64,000 nt of DNA from Aedes albopictus (GCF_035046485.1 NC_085137.1:447334334-447398333); one strand, 5' to 3'. Shown: positions 43,712 to 55,810, counted from the first letter of the stretch. A program made the numbers and translations. The notes: generated from the letters alone by a model not told the origin.

Positions 43712-44739
43712 ATTACCAAACTATTCGAAAACAAACGACCCCCCTTCTATTTTAGAATCCCCTGAAGAAGGTTTAAAATAAACCGAAACTGTCGGAAGTT
43801 GAGGCAAACTTGTTTTCGCTGCTGTCACCGACTGCAAAAGCCGAGAGAATCCCCGTATCACTTTTTACTTGTCGGTAAAATGTAAACAACAAGTTTAATT
43901 CATCTAGGGCGGATGCAAGCAAAAGTGTACGTGGATTTTCTGTATATAAACGTATACAGAAAATCCATCGTATTCCACAACCACAGGGAATCATTTCTTT
44001 TTTGCACTATGATGGCGTATTTTGATCTGGTGGTCATAAATATAGCGCATTTAGTTCACCACTGGACTATCGCACAAGTTTTCAAGAGTGCGAAAACGTA
44101 AATAAAAGTGCGCGATTGCAACAAATCAGCTCAGTGTGTTCAGAGTACTTATTCAGCATAAATCAAAGAAATAGTATGCCGAAGACATCAACTGGGTTTG
44201 ATGCAATACTTGGAACACATGATTTTGTTTGGATTGCGAAGAATTTGATCGACTCTTCGAATTGTTTACACTTAAGGTCAAATCATAATTTTTGACCCTC
44301 CTATGTACCATAGTGTCACGTAGAAAGTGTACCGGGAATTCAATTCAAGTAGTGCCCGAAATAAACGTGGACAAGTCGGAAACATGATTCAAAAAACAAT
44401 TATTCATTCTTATTATTTTAAGGAAATTGCAGTTCTTTCACAATACTTTTTACTCACATCATGAAGCTAATTTATAACTTAGTAAATGATACAAAATTGG
44501 CGAAGAGGTAGGCGAGGTGCAAGAATAAAGTCGATCATTATTTGACAGTGCTTAGGAAGATGGAAATTAGATAAAACCCTATTTATTTGTTAGAAGTATG
44601 TCACACTGACTTCTATTCAACAAAAACCTGTGCCGCCGTGACATGTGAGTTACTTGGGTATCATATTCAATGTGTAAAATTAGCTTGTGGTGCTCTTGAA
44701 CGATGACTGTATCAAAAACTGGTCTCATTTTGCAAACGG

Positions 44740-47580
44740 GAGTCTTAGAAGAAACTCAAGAAGGAACCCGTGAAAGGATCTTCAGAATTTAAACATGAGG
44801 ATTTTTCAAAAGGAAATATTCCAGAATTAACTCCTTTACAAATTGTGGCTGAAACTCTTTGAGAAATTGCAGAAAAAAAAACAAGAGAGAGAGAAGGATA
44901 ATCTAGAAAGAAATTCCCGGATGAGTTAGAATAAGTGGTTGGTGCAATTACGGAATGAGTTTCAGAAGGATCTCCTGATCTAAGAAGAAAGTAATAAGGA
45001 AATATAAGAAAATTTGCCACAAGAGAGACATCCTTCTGGGTTTTCTAATCGATTTCTCATAGAACTCATTTCGAAATGCCTCCGCAGATTCCTCCAAGAG
45101 CTCTTTCTGAGATTCCTTTTGGAGTTCCTTCCATTAGTGCTGTCAGTCTAAATCAGAACTGGTTACTCAAGGTTCCCAAATTTCAGTGCCCCCTATACTG
45201 GTACGCTCCCATGAAAATTACTTCAATATTGCGCCTAATCAAGAATTTTTCCGGAGAAACCCCTCCATGATTTACCTTATCACGAGTTTTTTTTCTGTAG
45301 TTATCGAAAACGGGGTATTCTTGCAGGAATTTCTTCTATAGAGACTTCGCAGATAATTCTTTGAGATTGTATTCCTTTCCATGTAGTTTTTAGAATTTTC
45401 TCACCAATTGTCTCCAGAGGTACCACTACAACTTCCTTTAGAGATTCTTCACGGTTTTTTTTCCAAAATTTTCCCGAAATTTTTTAGGCCTTTGCAGGAA
45501 TTTCTAGAATGATTTCGACTTGGTTTCCTTCAAACAAAGATTTTTAAGAATATTTATTATATTTGCATCAATGATATAATTAGGAATGCATTCCTGTTTG
45601 TATTTCTTTGAAAATTTCTCCTGGGATTCCTCCAGAGATTCTTTGAGGAGTTCTTCCAGAAATTAGGCTCTTTTCAGGAGGTTTTAAAGTAACTTCTCAA
45701 AAGATTGATATTGAAACTAGTACAATTTTTCGGAAATTGCTTTAAAATTTTCTTGTGGGATTCCTACAGGGATTTATAGCGAATTTCTTCAAAAAATATC
45801 GCTACAGTATTTGGTGTATGTATTCCTTCATGTGTTTTTCATCAGAATTTACTCCAGGAGTTTTTCTTTGGAATTTTACCAGAAATTTTCCATTAATTCC
45901 TGCAAAAGATGCAATTGCAGGAGAAATTTAATCACAAAGGTTCAAAGAATAAATCCTCTAAAATTTTCTTTTAGAAATTCAGAAATTTGCCAGTAACTCT
46001 TTCAAAAAAAATTTGTTTGAACTTTTCCAGAGATTCAAGTAGTACTCCATATATATTTATTTATTTAGTAAATTCTCTGCAAAATTCTCAAGAAATTCTT
46101 CAGAAGTTCATTCGGGCGTTTCTCCAAAATTCCTACAGATTTACGCAGACCTTTCTTCAGGATTTTTCTCAAAGTTTCGTCCAGTAAGGATTTTGAAAGA
46201 ATACCTGAGTACCGGCAGAGAGCTCTTAAATCATTCTATTTTTAAGATTCGTTCTAAAAATTATTTTTTTTTCAATTACGTTGTGAAAAGCTGAACATTT
46301 CAGTTGGCTGAAGTATGCTGAAATGGTCTACTTTTCATCACTAATGCAAGTGTGATGAAAAGTACTACTTTTCGGCACAAATAGGAGTGCTGAAAAGTAG
46401 CACTTTTCGGCACTTTTGCTCGTACGCACTTTTTACTACCACTGTGCCTTCCGTAGATTCAGCCGGAAGCCTCTTTGGATAAATGTAGTTCAGTGGTTCT
46501 CTAATGATTTCCTTCAAGATATTTTTTAACATTTCTGCAGAATATCAGAAATTGCATAAGAAATTCTCCGAAGAATTCCTCCAGAGGCAATTCAAAAAGT
46601 TCTTTTCAAAATCATCCAGAGAACCCTCAAAGATTTATTGAGGGATTTCTCTAATACTACTAGTATTTTGTGCAGGAATTATTGCAATTTTGTGCAGACA
46701 TTTTCAAGAGATTCGTTCAGAAATTTTCTCAAGGAATCCCTCCAGAAATTTCTTAATTTTTTCATTGGGCAAACTACCAAAGTACCTCCAGCGGTTTTTT
46801 TTTCTAGAAATTAGGGATACATCATAAGAAGTTTCTTCAGGTGTTCTCCCAGGCATCAAAACAGCAGTTTCTGCTAAGATATCTTAATAAATTGCTCCAG
46901 GTATTTTTGTTCAATAATTCATAGTCTATTTCAGGAGTTTTTTTGTGGAACACCTTAAGACAATCTTCCAGAGAATTCTTTCAGGAATTCTTTCAATAAC
47001 TAACTCGTCAAGTGAAATTTTTTGTGCAATTTCTGGAAGAGCTTCTAAAATCATCTCTTTTGTATAATATCTGAAGCAATTCCTGACCGATTTTTGGAGG
47101 AATCCCAGGAGATGTTTCGGACGGAACCGCAGGAACAATCCCCAAAAAATCCTTAGAGAAATTTGTAAAAGAAACATTTGGAAGAATTTTCCGAAGGAAT
47201 CTCTACAGGATTTTTAAAACAATTTTCAGAGGAACATCCGAAAAATTCTTAGGGCAAACTTTCAAGAAATCCCTTATCCCTTATCAATGTTGAGATATTT
47301 ATAATGAAATTCCTGTAGGAAATATTTCTGAAAGAATTTCTCAAATAATCTGTGGAGCATTTCTTAGAGCCTAAGAGGAAATTCTAAGGAAAGCAGTTGA
47401 AGCTTTCCTAGAGAAATTCTTGAAAAAACGTCTCCTCTGAATGTATTTCTGAAGCAATCCATGGAAGATGTTCTTATAGAACATTCAATAACAATGCGTA
47501 GAAGAGTTTCTGAAAGAAGTTTCTGGGAGATTATCTAAAGAAATCGATGAAGCAATAATGGAAGGAACACAGTAAAGGTT
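44740..47580. repeat. Long degenerate 'attcctccagaaattc' tract
   Basis: Nearly 2.8 kb of imperfect phrases (ttctccagaggtaccac, gaaattcttcagaagttc, aggaattctttcaat and similar) in both orientations. It contains the dispersed segment 45160-45275 shared with 3665-3785, and at 46335-46425 two copies of a hairpin phrase tgaaaagta(g/c)..cacttttc. Frames at 45076, 45987 and 46926-47177 are repeat products. Confidence 0.65.
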
Positions 47581-50215
47581 CTATATCCAAGCAACACGAC
47601 TTGTTTCAAGGCCAGTAACAGCAACCTTAGTGCAATGTATTCACTGTGCGTATTATAGACGATAGAACACAATTGCTTCTTCTTCGAAACCCAAAAAGTG
47701 CAGATTCTGAACCGTTATGCAGTTTGAATGAGAGGGAATGATAAAAAATGGAAAAACGATTTTGTTCAGGCTTGAACCTTAGATACCACCTTACATACTA
47801 CACACAACGTTCTGTGAGAGAATTGCTGCTCAACACACCATAAAAGCTACTGTTCCAAGTCTTGGTTTTTGTAAGAGAAATGTCCTCTACTTCCTTGGGA
47901 ATAGGTGCTAACGCCCGTTGTGGTCTTAGACATGCCATTAATTCAAAATTTATTTCAGCCTAACGACTTTGTAATACAGTTATGTTTCAGTGAAAAACGG
48001 AAAAACGTAAACTTTATTTTTATACAGTGGGATGGAAGCAATGGTGGCATATCTACATCGAAGGTGTTATTTCGCAGAACAAATGACGTTATACACAGAG
48101 TAGCGGTATTCCTGAGTGTCTTTAGGTCAATTCTTTTCAAACATGGTTTGCACAGTTCATCAACTACAAGATTCACAATCTTATTTCTACCTGCCCTGAA
48201 CCTCAGAAAACCAAGTACGTATCAATTAATCTACTGTTTCCACCATCATTTATTTCCATATGCACCTTGGCACAACACCAAAACTCAAAACAAACGAACT
48301 CGAATGGCAACTTTCAACTTCGTCATCCGGACAGCACCCTGGAGTACAGTGTCGTGATAATGAAAAGCTTGGGACCCCCCACCTCGAGGCATCACCATCA
48401 CCATCATAACCACAATCATCACAACAATCTCGGCAGCAACTGAACACTGTACCTACTAGAGGATCAGATGAACCAAGAGTCCAGCTTCGGGTCAAATTGG
48501 ACCTCCGGACCAGAGTTTAGGACCGAACCCAACCGGGGGGAATTGTGCAACGAAATAACTTTGTGTAGCTACGGTGAATTACTGTTTGCAGCAAAGAGAC
48601 GAATGGATGGGAGCGAGACATTTGCTTGCTTGCTGCAATTAAATTGAATTTCAAAACAAACATCGTCGTCTCACGATTGTAACTTTTAATTCAATTCTCC
48701 GACGGTGACGGTGACGACAGTGATCTTTTGTGTGTGTGTGGACAATAGTCTAGGAATGAAGTTGAGACGTTGTGGAGTATCATCTATCGGAGTGCGGATG
48801 CTGCTTTTTCAAATGGTATGATCACCGCTGAAAATCGAAGTTTTGGGTAATCTCCTCAACTTTGCTTGGTATGGGTTTTTTACGAAATTGTGTATCTGGA
48901 TCTGTAATGAAATGCAAAATTATTTGACATACGATTTTTTTTTTCAGAATTTATGAGCATTTTTTGTAATTTTTGTCGTAGATAACATTAAGGGGATAAA
49001 TAAAATGATCGGGACAGGCTACAATTTTATTTCAAACGAAATTTTCAACTACATAACTGAAGTGCGCGCAGTTTTATTTGATAGCCATTTGAGATGCGAT
49101 AGGATTTTTGTTGTAAAATTATACGTAGAATCTTTTTCTTTTCCTATTCCTCAAAAAATATTTGACTATCCCATTGACTACCTGGCATCTTGTAGAAGTC
49201 AGCGTTCTACAGAAAAAATATATCAAAAAAGTCGAACGGTATGGTTTATGAAAAATGGAAATTATAGGATAAATAACATAGATCCGCGATGAATTTTACT
49301 TTCAGTGTTTTTTTCGTTAGGTCCTTCAAATATCCTGCAAAATCTTCAAAAACATCATTTCAGTTTTCGAGTTGAAATTTTTGGAAGAAGGATTTTTCGA
49401 AGAAATGTAGTCAAAAATGTCTTATTTTTTGTGTTTTGGATTAGAATTATTCAATTAAGAAGTGATCATACCAAAATGGAAAGCAGCAAACAAGTCAATA
49501 TGTACACAACTAGCGCCATACAATTTGTAACAGTCAGACAGTCCGACAGCAGAGACGACGTGGAATCTCATCCCGAATGAGTGGCCGCCTCCCCCGAGTG
49601 GGAGATGTTTGCGCTTCATTTGACGGTTGAAATCGGCTCTGGTGAAAGATCTATCTATGCTGCTGCAGCATTGCGATTTAGGTTTAAATTTGCGGGAAGA
49701 ATCATGCGGTGATGCGGTTGTAAATATTTACACGTATTCGATTGAAGAGAGTTGGAAGTGAGCGATGGACGTGTGTTTGAATTGAGTTTCACCAGCATGT
49801 CAGAATATGTGTATGTGTTAAATAGAATGGGATTTTGACAGGCAGGGTGAATGTAACCGAAATGTACAATCGATTTATATGTTAGGTTAGGTAGTATAGT
49901 TCTTAATTATTCAAACGGGTTTAAAGAGAGACCAAACCAAAGCTTACGAATATTGATGTGAATGAAAATGTCTTTTTGTATATATTTGTAACATGAAATC
50001 GAAGAATACAGCCATAAGGTTATTTGTAACGTCTTGATGTAAATAGTTGTTCTTATTTTGAGAAAGAAAAATCCAGACCCGTGAAAAGGGGTGCTTGAAT
50101 GCTTGAAAATCTTCAAAGCTAAGCTGGCGAATATGGGTTGAAGTTTTCGGTATGGGGCTGTCGCTCTCGATTCTCGATCATGACTAATGCTCTTCAGAAC
50201 ACGCTCAACACATAA
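47581..50215. other. Mostly low-copy-looking spacer with a candidate exon
   Basis: 47588 shows a lone ccaagcaacacgacttg, resembling one end of the cccaagtaac MITE family. 48000-48770 has no recognised repeat. Between about 48336 and 48451 a frame in the phase left open by the GPCR exon reads T-L-E-Y-S-V-V-I-M-K-S-L-G-P-P-T-S-R followed by a histidine run and a TGA. The acceptor site is only fair. 48770-50215 is AT-rich with short frames and no domain. Confidence 0.3.
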
Positions 50216-50219
50216 CATA

Positions 50220-50754
50220 AGTGGAACTCCATGGTCAGAGCGAAGGAAAAAGTTGTATCCTTTTCCAGCACTCGAAACTGTTATATCTAATATAAAAGGC
50301 GTCTAACTGTCATTTATTTTGGTAAACAAAAAAACATCTGATCCAACCAGTATTCCAGTTTTGGCAAATAATACAGGAACGAAGATTGGCATCTGAGTTA
50401 TGCGCAAAACTAGCTGCTGGAAATCCACTTATTCATTTTGTCATAAATTCATTGAAATCTTCGAAATAACACATCCACGTTTCACATATCGATCTCCTTT
50501 CATATTAAAAGCCATAAAACGTATTTTCGACTTGAGTTCATAAAGTTTTATTACAATTTATGTCATATTTTTGATCTCCACGTGCTGCCAGTCTAGATCT
50601 ATGAGGCCTTTGTTTTACTTCACAGCAATGAAAAATGGTATACATGCTGAAAAATAGTATGGCAATAATGTTATAATGCATTTGACATTTCGATGCCCTG
50701 TATACCAGCGTACGAACTCGGAAAGGCATCAACTTTTTGAGCCAGAGTTCCACT
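50220..50754. mobile_element. 535-bp TA-flanked MITE
   Basis: Ends agtggaactccatggtc and, as reverse complement, agtggaactctggctc share about 10 perfect bases and further partial matches (aaaagttg, cctttccag). TA at 50218-50219 and 50755-50756 flanks it. The right TA is also the left TA of the next element. No frame. Confidence 0.7.
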
Positions 50755-50756
50755 TA

Positions 50757-51656
50757 GGGTAATTCATGTATTTTGGACAGGCTGAGGACAACATTGAAAA
50801 AATCGTCCCCTAGCTTCCTTAGTAAGCAATTGATTATTTTGCAAAGTTACCAATACGCTTATAGTATGATCGTACTTTGCGTTCCTGGTGACAAAAACCT
50901 CAACGAAAGCATTTTATGCTAAGAAAATCACAATTTCCAATCGCCTGTTAGAACAGCATTTTGGACACCGAATATATGTTTTGGACACCCTCAGGTATAT
51001 ATAATTTGGACAGGGCAATTATCTCAATGTTTAGCCATGAATACTGCTAAATCATGGAAGTATCATAAATTAACAAATATTTTCTTACAAATAATCAAAT
51101 TTCTCCGCTTAACAGGCATCTATTTCGATAACTATTACAGTTTTTGTTATAATCGAGGAAATATCGCCAGACCCACAGAATACGCCTCAAAGTATGCAAT
51201 CGCACTGCCTACCCATGTAGTTTGTCAGATGACCAAATTTTATTAACAGTAGAAACCATGCAATGTATTTTGGACATATCCTATTTTAAGCGTTCTAGAT
51301 GAATGTTAAGAGATTGGTTGCCTAATGCTTCTTTATTGAACATGTTTCGTTGCAAAAAGGCTTTCAAATTTCTTACAATTATTAATTCAACCATTTTGAG
51401 GTGAATATTGTATGTGACTATGAAGTGTATGTCGTCTTGCATACCTGTGCATTTGAGGGGTTTTAGTGAAATAATTTACATTTTCGATAATTTTGAAGTA
51501 AATTTTTAATTGTTAAGCGTATTTTCAACGTGAGTCATCAGAATAGGGTCTATTTGATCCAATAATCGATATTGAGAAGTATCTACTTTTATAAGCTCTC
51601 TGGAACAAGGCGTGTATGTCCAAATTATATACATGTCCAAATTATATTTTTTACCC
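50757..51656. mobile_element. 900-bp TA-flanked MITE with repeated 'tttggaca' phrases
   Basis: Ends gggtaattcatgtattttgg and, as reverse complement, gggtaaaaaatataatttgg are flanked by TA (50755-50756, 51657-51658). The terminal phrase (a/t)tttggaca recurs at about 50954, 50977, 51008, 51263, 51616 and 51635 in both orientations. Architecture, TA duplication and length closely parallel 2643-3544, though the sequence differs. Confidence 0.75.
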
Positions 51657-51663
51657 TATGTTA

Positions 51664-53030
51664 TGTGCGCTCAACCTGGACCATCCATATTGATCGCTGC
51701 ACTTTTCACCTTCTTGTACCAACGGGATCAGTAACTAACACCAATTTTAAAGGGTTTTGGTTCGGCGTTCTTGCAATATATATATATATATATACCCTGC
51801 CAACCGTATCCTTTCGTCTTTGGCAATTTTCTGGATGCGACACCGCCGGAAATCATCCTTGGTACACGCGTCGCTCCAAAACTCCGAGTACTTATAGGGC
51901 CTCCAATCGCATGGTTCATGTTCCGTGTTTGTCAACCCAGCCCCAGTGTCAGCCGTCAGTAGGGATCCAAAGTGTATGAATTCGTCTGATATCTCTAAAG
52001 TATCCCCGTCTATCGTGACATTACTTCCTGGACCACCTAATCCCTTAGAACACCACTAGTCCGTCCTTAGCCGCATCGCGTTTCAGGCGGGTGTGCAGCT
52101 CTACCAACGCCAACGTTGCAAATGTTCTGGAGATAATGTCCATATCGTCCTTAATGCATACAAATTGACAGGATTTCGTGAAAATTGTCCCTCTGCTGTT
52201 GAGCCAGGCTCTTCGCATTACATCTTCTGGAGCGATGTTGAAGAGTAGGCATGAGAGTCCGTCACCTTGTCGCAGTCCGCGGCGAAATTCGAACGAACTG
52301 GATAGTTCACCCGTAACACTAACGCACCGTCCATCGCTGCTTTAATCATTCTAGTCAGCTTTCCAGGAATGCCGTTTTCGTCCATTATTTTCCATAGCTC
52401 TGTGTAGTCGATACTGTCGTATGCCGCTTTGAACTCCATAAACAGGTGATACGTTGGAATCTGGTATTCGCGGCATTTCTGGAGGATTTGCCGTACGGTC
52501 CATTGTCGATCGACCATCGATGAAGCCAGTTTGATAACTTCCCACGAACTCATTCGTTTTAGGCGACAAACGATGGAATCTGGGATAGCACTTCGTAGGC
52601 AGCATTTGAAATGGTGATCGCTGTGAAGTTCTCACTTTCAAAATGGTCGCCATTCTTGTGAATGGGGCAGATTCCCCTTCCTTCCACTCGTTCGGTAGCT
52701 GTTCGGTTTCCCAGATCCTGACTAACAACCGGTGCAAACAAGTGTCCAACTTTTCTGGGCTCATCTTGAAGAGTTCAACTGTGATACCATCTTTTCAAGC
52801 TGCTTTGTTGATTTTGGGCTGGTTAATGGCATCCTTAACTTCCCTCAGCGTGGAAGTTGGCTCATTTCCACTGTTCCTCTGTTGCATTGGCGTAGTCGTT
52901 CCCTCCGTTGTTGTTGTACGATCTCCACGTCATTAAAGTGCTCATCGAAGTGCTGCTGCCGCCTAACGATCACCTCACGTCCGTCCGTCAAGAGGTCCCC
53001 GTCTTATCCCTGCATATTCCAAATCGCGGC
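51664..53030 (-). pseudogene. RTE-B LINE copy (RT and C-terminus), split by a hAT-type element
   Basis: Minus-strand scraps in the RTE-B order: 53030-52770 (linker), 52764-52560 (S-P-E-K-L-D-T-C-L-H, V-R-I-W-E-T-E-Q-L-P), 52553-52218 (Y-D-S-I-D, then the motif B region), then decayed RT and C-terminal parts to about 51664, with a (TA)n run at 51778-51795. Several frameshifts and stops are present. Upstream sequence continues at 55508 beyond the hAT-type insertion. Confidence 0.8.
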
Positions 53031-53224
53031 TAGGAGTCGCAGTACCGACCACTTTTGGTGAGTACCGGTATTTCGGTACTTGGGTTGACAGTACCGGTAG
53101 TACCGGTAAAATACCGGTACTGAGAAATTTTCCACTAAAATGAAGAATAACCTATTTTGCGCAGAAAATGTTCAATTCACCAGCAAAATGTTATCCCGGT
53201 TTACAGGGATGCCATTGATGCTAC

Positions 53225-53690
53225 TCGACTAGAAAAATCTATCAAGTTTATAACACATTGTGTTCCGATGTTATAATTTTTTTTCTATAACTTATTATGT
53301 TATAAACAAGGTGCAGGATGATGTTAAAATAACTAAAATTCTAACAAAAAGTACACCGGTCTAATCAAAATAATAACCTATTTTGTTATGATTCGATCTA
53401 GGATTCGATCAATATTATAACAAAATATGATATAAGTTTTAGCTTCAAGAAAACTAGTTCCTATCATATTTTGATACAATTGTACAAAATGGTTTTCTGA
53501 ATGTCAAGTAATTGAAACTAAATTATTTCACAGTGAGGTAATAAACAACTTTTATAACATAACATGATATAATTGAGATATAATATTTTTGAACCCCAAA
53601 TATATTAAACTTGATTATATTACAATGAGTTATAAATGTCAGGGTTTGTTATAAAAATGTCATATTTTTGTTGGAATCTTCTAGTCAGGT
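53225..53690. mobile_element. 'cgactagaa' AT-rich MITE, copy 1
   Basis: Left end tcgactagaaaaatctatca and right end, reverse complement, ctgactagaagattccaac bracket about 465 bp of AT-rich sequence (ataacacattgtgtt, cttattatgttataaac). The order is closely shared with copy 2 at 54066-55360. Confidence 0.7.
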
Positions 53691-54065
53691 AACCAGTAAA
53701 TACATAATAAAACAAAAATATCAAATAAAAATGATAGAAAGAAATGAGTTGTATAAAACTGTTTTTGCAGCTTTTGTTTAGCTTCTACGCAGTTCCACAG
53801 GCAGTATCTTGATCAGTCTAAAATGAAACAGGAACACCCTTTGATATACCAAATTCAGATAGACAGCTACAAGGTGAAGACAGAAGAAGATCTAACTAAT
53901 TTTTCCTTGATGACGCTTTCAATGGATTTTAAAAACTGAAGTAATAACAAGAAACCTTAATCTAACAAGTTTTATTTTAGCCAATAAATCCATTTGCAGA
54001 AACGTTTTGCATATATGAAATGTTTGTTTGTCACACTTGGTTTTAAATAAATATTTTCGTTTATT

Positions 54066-55360
54066 CCCGACTAGAAAATTATATCAAGTGTGTAACATAT
54101 TGTGTTATGATATTATAAAAATTTTCAATAACTTATAATGTTAATAAATAGATGAAGGACACCCGTAACGTGGGTAGATCACCTTAGAATGGTGCGTTTC
54201 GGTGTAAGATCTACCAAATCAAATTTTGATCTTGATATTTACCGTATTTTTAAATATTCCAAGATCAAAGTTTGATGCTCTTTTTTGTGTTTTGTAGTAT
54301 TTGTGTTTCAATGTACTGCTAATTAACATTTTATTTCAGCAGGATTCAGGTAAATGTATCGTACGATATAAATAATATTTTAAAAATATGTAACTGTGGC
54401 GAGCGTATCACTAATATATAGCTTATTTGACGTACGATGTTAATATTATTTTATATTTCAGTTCAGATTATCAACCGAAGAATCTAGTAATTCAACCAAA
54501 TGCCATCAAGACGACGAGGAATCCAGGATGAATCGGGCAGACAACGGATTCGAAGAAGACTAACAATAGTGTGCATGAACGTTGACCAAGCGTATCATCT
54601 GGAGTTTACCCTTCCACTAACAACACCCAAATTCTCGTGACACCTAGGCCTGAGAGATCGTAGATTATTATTATTAATATTTATTAAAGACACTTTACCA
54701 CTTATGTGGCATTCGTGTCTAGAGAGATCGTAGAGTTGTCTACATTTTTCATAGGTGTCCAAAACTAACCATCCTTTCCCATTCCTCAGCAGTCACAAGG
54801 ACGTGGCCAGGACAGTGCTCGACCATTGGAGGATTGCGTCAGTCTTGTCTAAGAGTCAGAGATTAGTCCCAAATCTTTGTGCTTTGGTTCGGACGGGAAG
54901 GAGGCAACCCTCATAACAGCGGTCTAGGACTGTACCACCTACGAATTTGTGCGACTCGCTTAATGCTAATGCTAATGCTAATGTTAATAAATAGATGAAG
55001 GATGATGTTAAAATAACTAAAATTGTAACAAAAAGAACTCTGGTGTAATCAAGAAAATACCTTATTGTATTATGAACAGATCAAAATTATAACCAAACGA
55101 GATATAACTCTTAGCTTCAAAATAACAAGTTTCTATCATAATTTGATACAACTTAGTAACAATGCAATCTCAATGCCAAAGAATTGAAACATAAGTATAT
55201 TACAATGAGTTATGATCAGATTTTATAACATAATGTGTTATAATTGTGTTATAATAGTTATGTACACCCAATGTTTCTGACAGAAGTATAACACAATAAG
55301 TTATAAATATCAGGACTAGTTAGAAAAATGTTACATTTTTGTTATAAACTTCTAGTCGGG
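54066..55360. mobile_element. 'cgactagaa' AT-rich MITE, copy 2, split by a retroposon
   Basis: Ends cccgactagaaaattatatc and, as reverse complement, cccgactagaagtttataac. Internal sequence parallels copy 1 (ggatgatgttaaaataacta, ctaaaattgtaacaaaaag). It is interrupted at 54160 by an 819-bp insertion and resumes after 54979. Confidence 0.75.
54160..54978 (+). mobile_element. Retroposon (truncated LINE or SINE) with (taatgc)n tail
   Basis: Flanked by a 24-bp direct duplication (54136-54159 and 54979-55002; contains gttaataaatagatgaagga) and ending in taatgctaatgctaatgc. A long variable duplication plus a simple-repeat 3' tail is typical of target-primed insertion by I-like LINEs or SINEs they mobilise. 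The body has no clear coding domain. About 54700-54960 is GC-richer, with gtgcgactcgct before the tail. The family was not recognised. Confidence 0.7.
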
Positions 55361-55507
55361 TTTCCATTGCATATCGGCTATACTAATGATCGGATTAAAA
55401 AAGAAAAAAAAATACCGGTCTCCAACATTTCGGAAGAGATTTCACAGTACCGGTACCAAAAATTGGCCGGTAATACCGGTATTTTCGGTACCGGTACTAC
55501 ATCCCTA

Positions 55508-55810
55508 ATCGCGGCACGAAGCCGTTGCAAGATGCGTTGAGCTTCTGGTAAAACTTCCGTGTTTCATGGGAACGGCACAGCAGTTCCATTTCCTCACACT
55601 CCGCTTCTTCCAGGCGGTGCCTATTCCACCAAAAGAGACGGGTCCGCTTCTGTTTATAACGTTCCACGTTCTGCCGAGTTCCATGCTGCAGCATTACCGC
55701 CCGCACTGCATTCTGTCCATACAAAAGCACTCTACAATCCGCGTTGAACCATTCGTTCCATCGATCCCGTTCCACGTACCCGGTGGTGCTCTCTGCTGCC
55801 TAGTTGATGG
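55508..55810 (-). pseudogene. RTE-B linker region, continuation beyond the hAT-type element
   Basis: Minus-strand frame with E-R-D-R-W-N-E-W-F, G-T-R-Q-N-V-E-R-Y-K-Q-K-R, R-L-E-E-A-E-C-E-E-M-E-L-L-C-R-S and K-F-Y-Q-K-L-N-A-S. It matches the degraded plus-strand sequence at 20240-20560. It precedes the RT part at 53030 on the minus strand. Confidence 0.85.

Larger units (their letters stand above)
38349..43868. mobile_element. Foldback element 2, entered by a gypsy retrotransposon
   Basis: Without the gypsy insertion the arms 38397-38620 and 38745-38837 plus 43717-43857 pair closely (tgggcttccatggattctaa and complement; gactgcaaaagccgagagaa and complement). actttttac occurs at 38349-38357 and 43860-43868 and may be a 9-bp duplication, though about 40 unpaired bases follow the left copy. 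The right arm has ctgaaga, hairpin ggttta/taaacc, gaaac, gtcgg (43762-43795); in the left arm the gaaac core is altered. Confidence 0.65.
37056..44658. mobile_element. 'cccaagtaac' MITE enlarged by foldbacks and a gypsy element
   Basis: Ends cccaagtaacacacttgtca (37056) and, as reverse complement, cccaagtaactcacatgtca (44658) agree at most of 24 positions, and resemble the ends of 4234-9257. Its own sequence is 37056-37504, 38313-38348 and 43869-44658. The rest consists of two foldbacks and the gypsy element. 43933-43965 contains a small palindrome around tgtatataaacgtataca. No target duplication is clear. Confidence 0.6.
53031..55507. mobile_element. hAT-type element with 'accggt' subterminal repeats
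   Basis: Ends taggagtcgcagtaccg (53031) and, as reverse complement, tagggatgtagtaccggtac (55507) are flanked by the exact 8-bp duplication atcgcggc (53023-53030, 55508-55515) inside RTE-B, whose frame rejoins. Subterminal clusters of taccggtac/accggtat occur at both ends. The interior is filled by two MITE copies and a retroposon. No transposase. Confidence 0.85.

Noticed and set aside
43933..43965. Palindrome gattttctgtata...gtatacagaaaatc as an operator or terminator
   Set aside because: The setting is MITE-derived eukaryotic DNA; short palindromes are common in these elements.
47905..48357. 150-codon frame
   Set aside because: No domain, odd composition and no splice support; it overlaps the candidate exon in another phase.
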